A stretch of 64,000 nt of DNA from JASHVB01 sp963762885 (GCA_963762885.1 CAVXNH010000099.1:1-64000); one strand, 5' to 3'. Numbered from the stretch's first letter, positions 36,006 to 45,373 are shown. Translations and numbers: made by a program. The notes: generated by a model not told the origin, from the letters alone.

Positions 36006-36299
36006 TTGGACACCGTCGAAGTCACGCTGCACCTGGAACGGCCGGTCGCGGAACGCCTGCGCGATCCGGCCGAACGTACTCGCTACGAGGCATTTCTCGG
36101 GCTCGTGGCAAGAGCCGCAAACGAGGCTGATATCGCCGCGGCTATCGGCCTCTTTGCCGGGTCGCCCGAGGAGCGACAACAGCGCCTGAAGGCAGTGTTC
36201 GAGGATTCACGCGGAACTGCGGCGCAGGCTGGTCTCACGGCCGAGGACGTTGAGCAGGAACTGGCCGCGTGGAAACGTGAGCGACAAGCGCGTCGATAG
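36006..36299 (+). CDS. Probable antitoxin-like helical protein
   Basis: About 97 residues from TTG 36006 (LDTVEVTLHLERPVAERL). The middle RYEAFLGLVARAANEADIAA is helical, and the C-terminus EDVEQELAAWKRERQARR is typical of small antitoxin-type regulators that precede PIN toxins. No DNA-binding motif is certain. It ends 32 bp before a PIN-domain gene on the same strand, which is the main reason for the antitoxin guess. The start is uncertain: the frame is open upstream to 35874 but that part is not protein-like. Confidence 0.55.
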   Translation: MDTVEVTLHLERPVAERLRDPAERTRYEAFLGLVARAANEADIAAAIGLFAGSPEERQQRLKAVFEDSRGTAAQAGLTAEDVEQELAAWKRERQARR

Positions 36300-36331
36300 A
36301 ATCCGCTCAGCGACGACGGAGCCCGCCGTCC

Positions 36332-36784
36332 ATGGCTCTTGCTAAGGGGGTCTTTATCGTTGACGCCAGTTCGATCGTCCGAGCGGCGCTGACAGACGGA
36401 TCCGCGGCATCACGACTGCTTGACGTACTGCTCGATCGCGGATTGTTCGCATCCGGCGTCGCGATTCTTGACGAAGTGGAAGATGTGCTCAGACGACCCA
36501 AGTTTCGTCGCAGACGCTCCGATGAATGGATGCAGGCCTTCGCTCTTCGAATACGGTCAGCCGCACGCCTCCTGGTGCCTGATATCGCCGTGCGCGAATG
36601 CCGGGATCCAGCGGACGATAAGTAACTCGAGGCGGCTTTGGCCGCCACAAATCCGGGCAGTTCAGATCAATCGGCGACGATCGTGTCGGACGACCAGGAC
36701 TTGCTTTCGCTCGATCCGTGGCGGCAGGCAATCCGGATTCTCAAGCCGGAAGCGGCGCTGGTGGGACTGACAAGCACAGCGTAG
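36332..36784 (+). pseudogene. PIN-domain toxin gene broken by an internal stop
   Basis: The first 97 codons (KGVFIVDASSIVRAALTDGS, ILDEVEDVLRRPKFRRR, IAVRECRDPADDK) form the N-terminal two thirds of a PIN toxin. TAA at 36623-36625 stands where the family usually has Tyr (DDKYLE), so a TAC-to-TAA change is likely. The same frame then continues LEAALAA...IVSDDQDLLSLDPW, the family C-terminus with the last acidic residues, to TAG 36784. With the stop in place the active site is incomplete, so the toxin should be inactive. It is preceded by a likely antitoxin. Confidence 0.75.
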
Positions 36785-36811
36785 GAACGCCCCCAGACGC
36801 GTCGCTCCCGT

Positions 36812-37573
36812 CTACCCACCCCCGTCGATCGTCAGGATCGTCCCCGACGTATACCCCGACATCGGACTCGCGAGGAACGCCACCGCGTTACCGATCTCCG
36901 CCGGAGTCGCCGGGCGGCCGAACGGCATTCCCTTGTTCAGCTCCCGCCAGCGCTCCGCATCGCCCAGTTCCTTCGCCGCCCGATCGCGCAGCAGCATGAC
37001 GAGGCGCTCGGTCTCCACCGGACCGGGGCTGATCCCCACCACACGCAGCCCGTCCGCCGGCGCTCCCTTGCCCAGCGCGCGGGTGAACGCCATCAGCGAG
37101 GCATTCCCCGCTGCCCCGGCGATATATCCGGTCGGGAATTTCTCGCCCGCCGCGCCGATGACGTTGACGATCACCCCCGCCCGCCGCGCCTTCATGGCTG
37201 CATAGGCCACCCGGCAGAACGAGATATACCCGAACACCTTCAGGTCCCACGCCCGCCGCCAGCGTTCGTCGTCCACCGACAGCAGATCGCCGGGCGGGAT
37301 GGCCCCGGCATTGTTAACCAGGATGTCGAGTTCGCCTGCCTCAGCCGCGACCCGCCGCACCGCGGCGTCGCTCGACAGATCGGCCGAGATCGTCCGCACG
37401 TTGACCTGCCGCCGCGCCCGGATCGCCTCCGCCGCCGCATCCAGCGCCCCTTGCTCGCGCGCCACCAGAATCACGTTGCAGCCTTCGTCGGCCAGCACCT
37501 CCGCCGACGCCCGGCCGATCCCCTTCGAGCCGCCGGTTATCAGCGCCGTCTTGCCGCTCAACCCCAAATCCAT
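36812..37573 (-). CDS. Short-chain dehydrogenase/reductase
   Basis: 253 residues, classical SDR. TGGSKGIGRA cofactor motif, NNAG in DILVNNAGAIPPGDLL, Ser in IVNVIGAAGE at the catalytic strand (shifted, so the Ser is not obvious), and YIAGAAGNASLMAF where YxxxK would be expected: the Lys is replaced by Gly or Asn, as in the 3-oxoacyl-ACP reductase-like FabG-related subgroup lacking a canonical Lys. The C-terminal ISPGPVETERL and GTILTIDGGG are standard. The missing Lys makes the catalytic role uncertain. Its start is 2 bp from the end of the peptidase C26 gene, so they form an operon. Confidence 0.82.
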   Translation of the reverse strand: MDLGLSGKTALITGGSKGIGRASAEVLADEGCNVILVAREQGALDAAAEAIRARRQVNVRTISADLSSDAAVRRVAAEAGELDILVNNAGAIPPGDLLSVDDERWRRAWDLKVFGYISFCRVAYAAMKARRAGVIVNVIGAAGEKFPTGYIAGAAGNASLMAFTRALGKGAPADGLRVVGISPGPVETERLVMLLRDRAAKELGDAERWRELNKGMPFGRPATPAEIGNAVAFLASPMSGYTSGTILTIDGGG

Positions 37574-37574
37574 C

Positions 37575-38318
37575 TTATGCCGCCTTTCGCAATCCCGCCT
37601 GATACGCCCGGCACGCCTCACCGAAGGCGCGGAAGATCGCCAGGCTCGCCGTGTCGTCCGCGTAGCGCCACTCCGGGTGCCATTGCACGCCGACCACCCA
37701 ACCTTGCGCATCGGGAGCGCGCACCGCCTCGATCGTGCCGTCGGGCGCCACCGCCTCCACCACCAAGCCGGGAGCAAGCTGGTCCACCGCCTGCGCGTGC
37801 AGCGAGTTCACCAGGATCTTCGTCGCTCCCACCATGTCCGCCATGCCACCGGACAGCGCCACCAGGTGACACGGGTTATAGCGTTGCTCGATCGTGTCGC
37901 CCTGCCCGCGGTGATCGAAGCGGCCGGGTTCGGCGTGAATCGCCTGGTACAGCGTGCCGCCGAGCGCCACGTTCAGCTCCTGGATGCCGCGGCAGATCGC
38001 CAACACGGGGATGCCGCGCGCGACTGCCTCCGGGATCAGGCGCAAGGTGGTGGCGTCGCGCTCCAGGTCGTGCAGATCGGGGGTGCGGCTCTCACCGCCG
38101 TCGTAGTGGTCCGGGTGGACGTTGCTCGGGCTACCGGACAGCAGCAGGCCGTCGAGCCGGTCCAGCACCGCCAGTTGTGGCTCGCCGAGCGGCGGGATCA
38201 TGATCGGGGTCGCGCCGGAGCCGCCCAGCACCGCCGCGGCGTAGCGTGCCGGCGTGTCATGCCGCAACTGCCCGTTCACCAGCCGCGCACAGGCGGGAAT
38301 GCCAACCATGGGTGTCAT
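37575..38318 (-). CDS. Gamma-glutamyl-gamma-aminobutyrate hydrolase-like (peptidase C26)
   Basis: 247 residues, class I glutamine amidotransferase-like. The nucleophile Cys lies in IPVLAICRGIQELNVALGG, and the His-x-Glu pair in VVGVQWHPEW. The N-terminal MTPMVGIPACARLVNGQL and LDGLLLSGSPSNVHPDHYDG are typical of PuuD-type hydrolases, which release glutamate from gamma-glutamyl compounds. No other putrescine (puu) genes are nearby, so the substrate may differ. It overlaps none of its neighbours; the SDR follows 2 bp downstream. Confidence 0.88.
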   Translation of the reverse strand: MTPMVGIPACARLVNGQLRHDTPARYAAAVLGGSGATPIMIPPLGEPQLAVLDRLDGLLLSGSPSNVHPDHYDGGESRTPDLHDLERDATTLRLIPEAVARGIPVLAICRGIQELNVALGGTLYQAIHAEPGRFDHRGQGDTIEQRYNPCHLVALSGGMADMVGATKILVNSLHAQAVDQLAPGLVVEAVAPDGTIEAVRAPDAQGWVVGVQWHPEWRYADDTASLAIFRAFGEACRAYQAGLRKAA

Positions 38319-38376
38319 GGGCGCGCACTATGCCCGCGGCCGCGGCCGGTTCGCAATTGTCGTGGCCGGGACGCAG

Positions 38377-39575
38377 CTACGCGCGAGGCCGTGTCAGGTC
38401 CGCGATCACCATGCCGAGCGCGCCGCAGAACATCAGCGCCGCCATGCCGCGCGGTGTGCCATCGGTGAACACCCCGACCAGCAGACCGCTGGTGGCGCCC
38501 AGCGTGTATTGCGCCACGCCCATCAGCGCCGACGCGCTACCGGCGTGTCGCCCATGGCCCTGCAACGCGCCCGCGGTGGAGTTGCCGTTGCTGAACCCCT
38601 GGCAGCTCAGCGCCACGAAGATCGGCGCCACAATCAGCGGCAGCGAATGCACGCCGGCGAACGCCAGCACCGTCAGCGTCGCGGTAGCGGCCAGCGAAAT
38701 CCTCGAGATCACCCGCAGCATGAACGACAGTCCGACCTTCGGCAGCAGCCGGGCGTTGATCTGCGACCCCGCGATCAGCCCGCACGAGCACAGCCCGAAG
38801 ATCAGCGCGAACTGCCACGGCGCCAGGCCGAAGCCCTGGATGAACACCGGCGATGATCCGGCGAGATACGCGAACATGCAGAAGCTGCCGCCGGCGCCCA
38901 TCGCGGCGTGCGACAGAAAGCCTCGGTCGCGTGCAATGGACGCATAGCGTTCGAGTTGCTTGGCCGCACGGAGATGGGTGCGGCGATCCGGCGGCAGCGT
39001 CTCCGGCAGCAGGCGCCAGGCCATGGCGCAGCCGCCGGCGCCATACAGCGCCAGGATCCAGAAGATCACCCGCCAATTTGCGAACGTCAGCACCGCGCCA
39101 CCGATGCTCGGGGCCAGGATCGGTGCGACGCCCATCACCAGCGTCAGGCGGGACATCATGATGGCCGCGTGGTGGCCCTCGGCGAGGTCGCGCACCATGG
39201 CGCGCGGGACCACCATCCCCGCCGAGGCGCCGACCGCTGCGATGGCGCGAAAGATCGCCAGCCAGGTGAGGGTCGGAGCCAGCGCGCAGCCCATCGCGGC
39301 GAGGGTGAATGTCGCGGTGCCGACGATCAGCGGCACGCGGCGGCCGAAGCGGTCCGAGAGCGTGCCCTGGTGATCTGCCCCACTGCCAGTCCGGCGAACC
39401 AGGTCGCCAACGTGAGCTGCGCGGTGCCGGGTGCGGTGCCGAAGCTGTGCTCCACCGCCGGGAAGGCGGGCAGATACATGTCGGTGGCGGCAGGGCCGAC
39501 GGCGATGAAGTAGCCGAGCAGGCTGGGTAGCCAGGAGGGTACCCGCGGAGACGGGTTGGGAGGTGACGGCGGCAT
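38377..39575 (-). CDS. Bcr/CflA-type drug efflux MFS transporter, one frameshift
   Basis: The N-terminal helix lies in frame at 39330-39575 (LLGYFIAVGPAATDMYLPAF, FAGLAVGQIT) and the remaining ten or so helices in the frame from 39370 down to 38377 (GTLSDRFGRRVPLIVG, VPRAMVRDLAEGHHAAIMMS). The two join perfectly if one C is added near 39370 (ACC-CAG), giving the canonical Bcr/CflA motif GQ..QGTLSDRFGRR. The whole protein would be about 400 residues, the family length. The family exports drugs such as bicyclomycin and chloramphenicol. Confidence 0.82.
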
Positions 39576-39677
39576 GGCGCGAATGCGAAATGACGGCAGT
39601 CGAGTGAAGAAAGCAAGGCCAGGGATCTCGGGGCAAATCTCGCAAGCCGAACAACGCCGGCACGGTTATTGCGGTTG

Positions 39678-39840
39678 CAAGGCAGGAAATGTCTCACAAA
39701 GGAAAAGGAAGCGGCAGGCAAGCTTTCACAAAGCTACCATGCCATCCCCGGGTCCTGCCACGCGGCGCGGCAGCAGAGAATCGTTCTTTGTGAATGCTTA
39801 CCAAGTCTTCCTTTAGCTTTGTGAGACATTTCCTGCCTTC
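39678..39840. repeat. Inverted repeat pair of unknown element
   Basis: ggcaggaaatgtctcacaaa (39681-39700) returns inverted as tttgtgagacatttcctgcc (39818-39837), and the arms extend a few bases further. The enclosed 117 bp contains further partial repeats (ttcacaaag, cctttag). It lies between the transporter and psd and has no coding capacity. It may be a small non-autonomous element. Confidence 0.65.
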
Positions 39841-39927
39841 GAGCAGCACCGGCCCCGCCGAGGAACCTCCGGCCCGAGCGTCCGAATGCCTGCGCCGGCA
39901 AATGCGATCGCCCTGGCCTTGCTTCCC

Positions 39928-40804
39928 TCACCCGATTGCCAACAGTGGTTCGCCGACGCGAATGCGCTTGCCTTCGAAAACGCTCTCGTGAACCGCGAAA
40001 CCTTCCGGTGCAAACACGACGATGGTCGAGCCATGCTCGAACCAGCCCATCGCCGCGCCTTTGCGAGAATACTGCATCACACGGGATGGTGCGCGGACCA
40101 CCATGGCGCAGGCCGCAACTCGTCTCCAGAAAGTTCAGGCGGATGCTCGCCACCAGTATGGCCGCGACGGGAACCAAAGTGATCGCGTGCCCCGTGTGGG
40201 AGAGCCTGGTTCGGATCACGGCCCGTTCATTCTTGCAGAACAGGTTGCTCCACGCGCTTGAGAGCGATCGGATTGACGTTCCAGGTGTCGCCGGAAATGT
40301 AGCGTCACCAATTCCACCCGGCAATCATGTGGCGCATGGAAATGGTGGTACATGGCGGGAGGTCAGCCGCAGCGTCACGTAGCAACCGTTCCGGTAGGGT
40401 AGTCCGCGGCCACATCGCACCGAGCAGGTCGGCGCAATCGGTAGGGAAAGCCCTTGATCTGGAGAACCTGGCCGTCATCAACGCGGCCCGGAGGCGCCAA
40501 CGATCGCATCGCATGGGCTGACCAGCAGGTTCGGATCGGCGTCGATCGGGCGCGCGCCGTCCTTCAACTGCCGAACAAAGCAATCGTGCAGGCTGCGGAA
40601 ACCGGCTATCGCGCGCCTCGCTCAGATCGAGATCCGTGAACAGCCGCCACACACCGATGGACGCGTCGCAAATCAACGGCCGTTCTATTTTACTGAACCA
40701 GCCGAAGAACCAGTCGCCAGACGCCGGGGGATTCGGTTCGTCAGCAAAAAGTTGATATCCTCTTGCAGCACCGCCCTCGAGATCGCCGCCCGCAGACTGC
40801 TCAT
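39928..40804 (-). pseudogene. psd: Phosphatidylserine decarboxylase, multiply frameshifted
   Basis: Reading across frames from ATG 40804 gives MSSLRAAISRAVLQEDINFL, then WFFGWFSKIERPLICDASIG, DCFVRQLKDGARPIDADPNL, VSPCDAIVGASG, DDGQVLQIKGFPYRL, TLRLTSR, a near-complete C-terminal half (NVNPIALKRVEQLFCKNERA) and the self-cleavage site EHGSTIVVFAPEGF, ending EPLLAIG at TGA 39928-39930. PSD makes phosphatidylethanolamine from phosphatidylserine; Gly-Ser in HGST is where the proenzyme cuts itself to form the pyruvoyl group. I count at least four single-base disruptions. With them the gene is dead; whether they are real is uncertain because other genes here have similar indels. Confidence 0.8.
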
Positions 40805-40878
40805 TCCGCCAACCTGCCATCGGAAGAGTTAACAAAACTGCCATGCACGCAAGTGGGCGTTTCGCTTATGCTAAGGCT

Positions 40879-42517
40879 ATGACAATACCAATTCCTGTGT
40901 TCGCCGGGTTCATGCAACGGCTTGAATTGTCGAAGGCGAAGCACCGTTCGCTCGCCGGACATACCAGACTGGCGCGGCGCATCGCGTCGCTGATCCCGTT
41001 TTACGAATATGATGAACATCGGTTCTTTCGCTCTGACGATCCACCAGAGTCGATCGCAACGCTGCGGCAGGATGGTTTCAAGCGCCTCACTGCTCTCTAC
41101 CAGGAGAAGTTCGCGCGAACCAGCGCAATGACAGCGCAGGTCCGGCAGGGCGCGTCCGATCTTCAGTTGACCAACACCTATCGCGTGCCGTTCCAGTACA
41201 GCCGCATCGTGCGTGAGGCGCTTTCCGCTGGCTCTCTCGTCGAAATCCTCGGCCGGTGTAGGCTTCAGCGATCTTGACGGCAACGTCCTGTACGATCTGA
41301 CCGGCTCCTACGAAGTCAATCTTCTCGGATATGATTTCTATAAGGATTGCATCGATCGCGGCATAGCGCGGGTGCGCGATCTGGGCCCTGTGCTGGGTTC
41401 CTATCATCCGGTTATCGTAGACAACGTCGAGCGTCTGCGCCGGATTTCCGGGCAGGACGAGTTGTCGTTCCACATGTCCGGCACCGAGGCGGTGATGCAA
41501 GCCGTGCAACTCGCCCGCTATCACACGCGCCGTTCGCACCTGGTCCAATTCAGCGGCGCCTACCATGGCTGGTGGGGCGACGTTCAGCCGGGCATCGGCA
41601 ATCCCTTGCCGCCACGCGCGACCTACACGCTCGAGGAAATGTCTGAACATACGTTGCAGGTGCTTGCCACGCGGCGCGACATTGCCTGCGTGCTGGTCAA
41701 TCCGTTGCAGGCGCTGCATTCGAACCGCGCCGCGCCGGCGGACACGTCGCTGGTAGACAGCGGCCACACCGCGCATTTCGACCGTGCGGCTTACACGGCG
41801 TGGCTGAAGCAGCTCCGCGCGGTCTGCACCGAGCGCAACATCGCCTTGATCTTCGACGAGGTATTCGTCGGCTTCCGCCTGGCCCCTGGCGGGGCGACCG
41901 AGTATTTCGGCGTCAAACCCGATCTTGTCACCTACGGCAAGACGCTCGGCGGCGGCCTGCCGGTCGGCGTTCTGTGCGGTCGGCACGCATTCATGAAGCG
42001 CTACCGCGACGATCGGCCCGCCGACATCTGCCTGGCGCGCGGCACATTCAACTCGCACCCCTATGTCATGGGGGCGATGAACGAGTTCCTGCACCGCTTC
42101 GAATCCCCGGAAGTGCGGAGCCTCTATGATGGCCTGGACGAACTCTGGAATGCGCGGGCGGAATTGCTCAACCGGATGCTGGCCCAAGAGGATCTGCCGG
42201 TCAGAGTGGCCAACCTGTCCTCCATTTGGACCGTGAACTACACGCGGCCATCCCGGTATAATTGGATGCTGCAATATTATCTGCGGGCCGAAGGGCTGGC
42301 GCTGAGTTGGGTGGGCACCGGCCGGCTGATCTTCAGCCTGAATTATGGCGAGGCCGATTTCATGGCCGTCGCGGAGCGCTTCGTGGCGGCGGCGAGGGCG
42401 ATGGAGCAGGATGGCTGGTGGTGGTTCAATCCGTCGCTTACCAACAAATCGATCCGCCGCCAGATCCTGCGCGAAATGATCGCCAGCTATAGGAGCCGGT
42501 GGGGTTTTCGAGCCTGA
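40879..42517 (+). CDS. Class III PLP aminotransferase (GSA-aminomutase-like), one frameshift
   Basis: About 545 residues if one base is removed. The N-terminal part (40879-41242) reads LSKAKHRSLAGHTRLARRIA, FYEYDEHRFFRSDDPPE and DLQLTNTYRVPFQYSRIVRE. The rest (41246-42517) starts SSAGVGFSDLDGNVLYDLTG and contains SGTEAVMQAVQLARYHTRRS, the Asp in LIFDEVFVGFRLAPGGATEY and the PLP Lys in LVTYGKTLGGGLPVGVLCG. An extra A in the run at 41243-41245 breaks the join. Relatives are annotated as glutamate-1-semialdehyde 2,1-aminomutase-like, but the long N-terminal extension is not that of HemL. Neighbours (psd, PmtA) suggest lipid metabolism (inference). Confidence 0.8.
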
Positions 42518-42561
42518 CGGGCAACGCCTTCTCGTTATAGTTGACCGTGTGCCGGCCCGCC

Positions 42562-42656
42562 TAACCGTCATGGCCGGCCTTGTGCCGGCCATCCACGCCT
42601 TTTGTCGCGTGCACGAAGGCAAGGCGTGGATGGCCGGCACAAGGCCGGCCATGACG
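42562..42656. repeat. Hairpin repeat (family C)
   Basis: taaccgtcatggccggcctt and its inverted copy (ccggcacaaggccggccatg) form one stem, with a second stem catccacgcctt/aaggcgtggatg. The same modules form the interior of the MITE at 12127-12340 (ccggccatccacgccttttg, aggcgtggatggccggcaca). It separates the convergent aminotransferase and Mpo1-like genes and could end both transcripts. Confidence 0.8.
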
Positions 42657-42697
42657 CATGCTGCGGGCGTCGCTGGGAATCAGCCCGAAACCGCGTT

Positions 42698-43303
42698 CTA
42701 ACCTGGATGGGCGGTTGCGGTCTCGATCAACTCGCCCCGCAACAGATAGCTCGGAGCCCGATAGTAAAATTTGATGTCGTGAAATGGATCGGTGAGGATC
42801 TTCGTCGCCCAGACCAGGCCGGTCTGCAGATCCTTGATGAAGAACAACTGCACGGTGCGAAACATCAGTCCGGCAATCCCCAGGGCAAGCCACAGATACC
42901 CCACGTTGCGCGAGAAATCGCTGAGTGTCTTCGCTGGCCGGAGGGTGTGCAGCAGCGTCGGGTCCACCAGGAGCAATAGTGGCGACAGACCCCAGATCGT
43001 CAGCAGGACGATCTTGCGGCGGAGATTATAGCCGACTTTGATCGCTTCCTTGTACTCATGGCTCGCCTGGTTGACGACGTCATAACCCTTGGGTTCAAAG
43101 AACAAGTGCCCGACCTGCCGGCTGGTCATCGCCAGCAGCCACCCCAACAGGGCGGCGATGGCAGGATCCTTGAACGCGATGACGTAAGCGCTGACGAAGC
43201 TCATCGCGCTGACAAGATGCAGTGATTGGTTTACGCGACTGTGATGATAGTAACGGTGGTCATCCCATCGCTGCACTTTCAGAAGCTCACCAAAACTGCA
43301 CAT
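42698..43303 (-). CDS. Mpo1/DUF962-like membrane protein
   Basis: About 201 residues from ATG 43303, chosen because AGAAGGA lies 6 bp upstream. Membrane segments lie near 30-70 (SAMSFVSAYVIAFKDPAIAA, LLGWLLAM) and 105-165. HRYYHHSRVNQSLHLVSA resembles the histidine-rich start of Mpo1/DUF962 proteins, and QVGHLFFEPKGYDVVNQASH adds further His residues; yeast Mpo1 is an Fe-dependent dioxygenase in fatty acid alpha-oxidation. The match is by pattern only. It follows a PmtA-like gene on the same strand with a 56 bp gap, and the methyltransferase ends before it starts. Confidence 0.6.
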   Translation of the reverse strand: MCSFGELLKVQRWDDHRYYHHSRVNQSLHLVSAMSFVSAYVIAFKDPAIAALLGWLLAMTSRQVGHLFFEPKGYDVVNQASHEYKEAIKVGYNLRRKIVLLTIWGLSPLLLLVDPTLLHTLRPAKTLSDFSRNVGYLWLALGIAGLMFRTVQLFFIKDLQTGLVWATKILTDPFHDIKFYYRAPSYLLRGELIETATAHPG

Positions 43304-43358
43304 CGCCATTCCTTCTCGATCAATGCTTTGAACCCAACCCAGTGTCGGGCTCTTGCTT

Positions 43359-44027
43359 CTATCCATCCATCCGACGGCGTGATGCGTCCGGACACTTGGC
43401 AAACCTGATCAGCGAGAAATGCCCGAACGGAGGCAGCGGACGTCGCTCCAGCAGACGCATGGTCGGCGAGCCTGCGGCCCAACGGACATAGCGGTCCCAG
43501 GCAAATTCGGTGCGAAATCCGAGCCGGCTGGTCACCGGCATCAACGACTTCTCCACGACGCTGCGCAGCCCCGCTTCCGCGCCGATGCGGCTGGTGATGA
43601 TGATCTGTCCACCCGGCCGCACTACCCGCGCGAACTCGTCGAGCGCCCGTTCCGGGTGCGGCACGGCCGTCACGACGTATTGCGCAACGACGACATCGAA
43701 AGATGCGTCGGGGAAGGCCAGGTCCTCGGCATCCATGACGTCGAGACCCTCGACATGCTCGAGGTGCAGCTTCGCGACGCGCTGGCGTGCTCGTTGCAGC
43801 ATAGGAGCAGAAATATCGACGCCGTAGATTGAGTTGCCGCGGGCGTAGCTTGGCAGCGACAGCCCGGTGCCGACCCCGACTTCCAGGATGCGGCCGCCAA
43901 CATGTTCGGCGGCGTCGATCGCGGCCCGGCGTCCGGCGCGAAAGACCGGGCCGAACACCAGGTCATAGACCGGCGCCCATCGTCCGTACACCTGGACGAC
44001 CATGTCCTTTTGCATCTCGGTTGTCAT
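43359..44027 (-). CDS. Phospholipid N-methyltransferase (PmtA-like)
   Basis: 222 residues. VYGRWAPVYDLVFGPVFRAG is the signature N-terminus of PmtA/UbiE-like enzymes; motif I is RILEVGVGTGLSLPSY, motif II YGVDISAPMLQRAR, then VMDAEDLAFPDASFDVVVAQ and VVRPGGQIIITS. PmtA methylates phosphatidylethanolamine to phosphatidylcholine at the membrane. The nearby psd gene would make its substrate, which supports the call. A UbiE-like quinone role cannot be excluded. Confidence 0.82.
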   Translation of the reverse strand: MTTEMQKDMVVQVYGRWAPVYDLVFGPVFRAGRRAAIDAAEHVGGRILEVGVGTGLSLPSYARGNSIYGVDISAPMLQRARQRVAKLHLEHVEGLDVMDAEDLAFPDASFDVVVAQYVVTAVPHPERALDEFARVVRPGGQIIITSRIGAEAGLRSVVEKSLMPVTSRLGFRTEFAWDRYVRWAAGSPTMRLLERRPLPPFGHFSLIRFAKCPDASRRRMDG

Positions 44028-44530
44028 TGTCCGTCACTCGCCCAGCGACGCAAGTGCGTCGGACGCTGCAACTGCAACGAGAGAAATTCGTTTCCAGCTT
44101 CAGTTCTGTTGGGTTTGGCAGCACCCGCCTCCCACATTGCGGGAACTGTGTCGCCTATTGTGCTCGATCTCATCCCGGTCAGCCGAGCCCCTCTCGTCCG
44201 GCCGCTTGACGCTGCACTGTCATCTGCCACTCCCGCGAATCGCGCAATGTTATGAGAATCGCATTGCTATCACTTGGAGGCATGTGAAACTTTTGTGGAC
44301 GTCAGTATGATTACAAAACGATGACTGTGTTGTTCAGCAATCGCGTCAGGCGACGATCAGGAATGTGTCATGGCGAGCCCACGGACCAAGCGCCCGAGGG
44401 CAGGCTTTAACTGGCGACCCACGACTTTGCTGTGGGATATGAAGAAAAGCCGTGGGTGACCGGGCCAAGCCCGGTCATGACACTTTGCGCAGTGTCGCCC
44501 GGCCTGCCGGCTGATGAGTGCCAAAGAGTC
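44028..44530. other. Intergenic stretch without recognisable gene
   Basis: About 500 bp between the PmtA-like and amidohydrolase genes. GC drops near 44240-44360. Open frames on the plus strand lack any family motif. The first 100 bp should hold the promoter of the PmtA-like gene. Confidence 0.5.
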
Positions 44531-45373
44531 CTAAGCTTTCCGCGGCGACCAGCCATAAGCCTTCGCGCAAGCACCGCCCATGAGCATTGCCCGCTCAGTG
44601 TCGCTCAGGCGGTCCGTGGCAAGAAACGGCTCGACCGCCGGCGCATAGGTGACGACAGCGAACGCGCGTGTCCAGTCCGTGCCCCACAAACAGCGATCGA
44701 AACCCCAGGCATCGAACACGCGGGCAAGCGGGTCCCAGATGTCCGGGAATGGATACGGCTTCTGCGACAGCGTGCAGGCGCCGCTGACCTTAATCACCGC
44801 GTTCGGGCGCTTGGCGAGTTCCAGCACCTTCGGCAGATCGGCCCAGGGCTCCGGCGGTGCGGGCGGCACGCGCGGCTGCAATATACCCAGATGGTCGATG
44901 ATGAATCGCGTGTTGGGATGGCGATCGATGAGCGCGGTGCCCACGTCCACATTACCCCAGAACAGAACGTTGACCGGAAGATCGTGCTGCGCCGCGGCGC
45001 GCGCAATCCGGTCGAGGCCCGGGTCGGTCGCCAAGCGCCCTGACTTTTTCGGCAGCATGATGCGGATGCCGACCGCGCCCGGCGTCTGCTTCCACGCGGC
45101 GATCACATCGGCCACCGCCGGATCGTCCGGGTTGACCGGCTTGACGATGGCGAACCGGTCGGGATGCGCCTGCTGCACTTCCACCGCATAACTGGCGTCG
45201 TACTGGTACAAGCCAAAGGCCGAGATGAAAATCGCGCCGTCGACACCGACTTTGTCCATCGCCGCCACCATCTCGTCACCGGTGACGTGATCCGGCCAAT
45301 TCGGTACACTGTGCCAGGGCCGCTTCGGCGTATTCGCCTCATAGGCATGGACCTGTGAATCGATGATGGTCAT
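44531..45373 (-). CDS. Amidohydrolase family 2 (TIM-barrel metal-dependent hydrolase)
   Basis: 280 residues. MTIIDSQVHAYEANTPKRPW has the metal-type D-x-x-x-H start with Gln replacing the first His of HxH (QVH), FIIDHLGIL the central His, and CLWGTDWTRAF the catalytic Asp, all as in the amidohydrolase 2/LigI group. It is the expected length. Such enzymes hydrolyse lactones or decarboxylate aromatic acids. It is divergent from a Rieske oxygenase 355 bp away, which fits an aromatic-compound pathway (inference). Confidence 0.87.
   Translation of the reverse strand: MTIIDSQVHAYEANTPKRPWHSVPNWPDHVTGDEMVAAMDKVGVDGAIFISAFGLYQYDASYAVEVQQAHPDRFAIVKPVNPDDPAVADVIAAWKQTPGAVGIRIMLPKKSGRLATDPGLDRIARAAAQHDLPVNVLFWGNVDVGTALIDRHPNTRFIIDHLGILQPRVPPAPPEPWADLPKVLELAKRPNAVIKVSGACTLSQKPYPFPDIWDPLARVFDAWGFDRCLWGTDWTRAFAVVTYAPAVEPFLATDRLSDTERAMLMGGACAKAYGWSPRKA

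Noticed and set aside
41087..42652. A 521-codon minus-strand gene
   Set aside because: Antisense to the class III aminotransferase, whose active-site motifs are intact on the plus strand.
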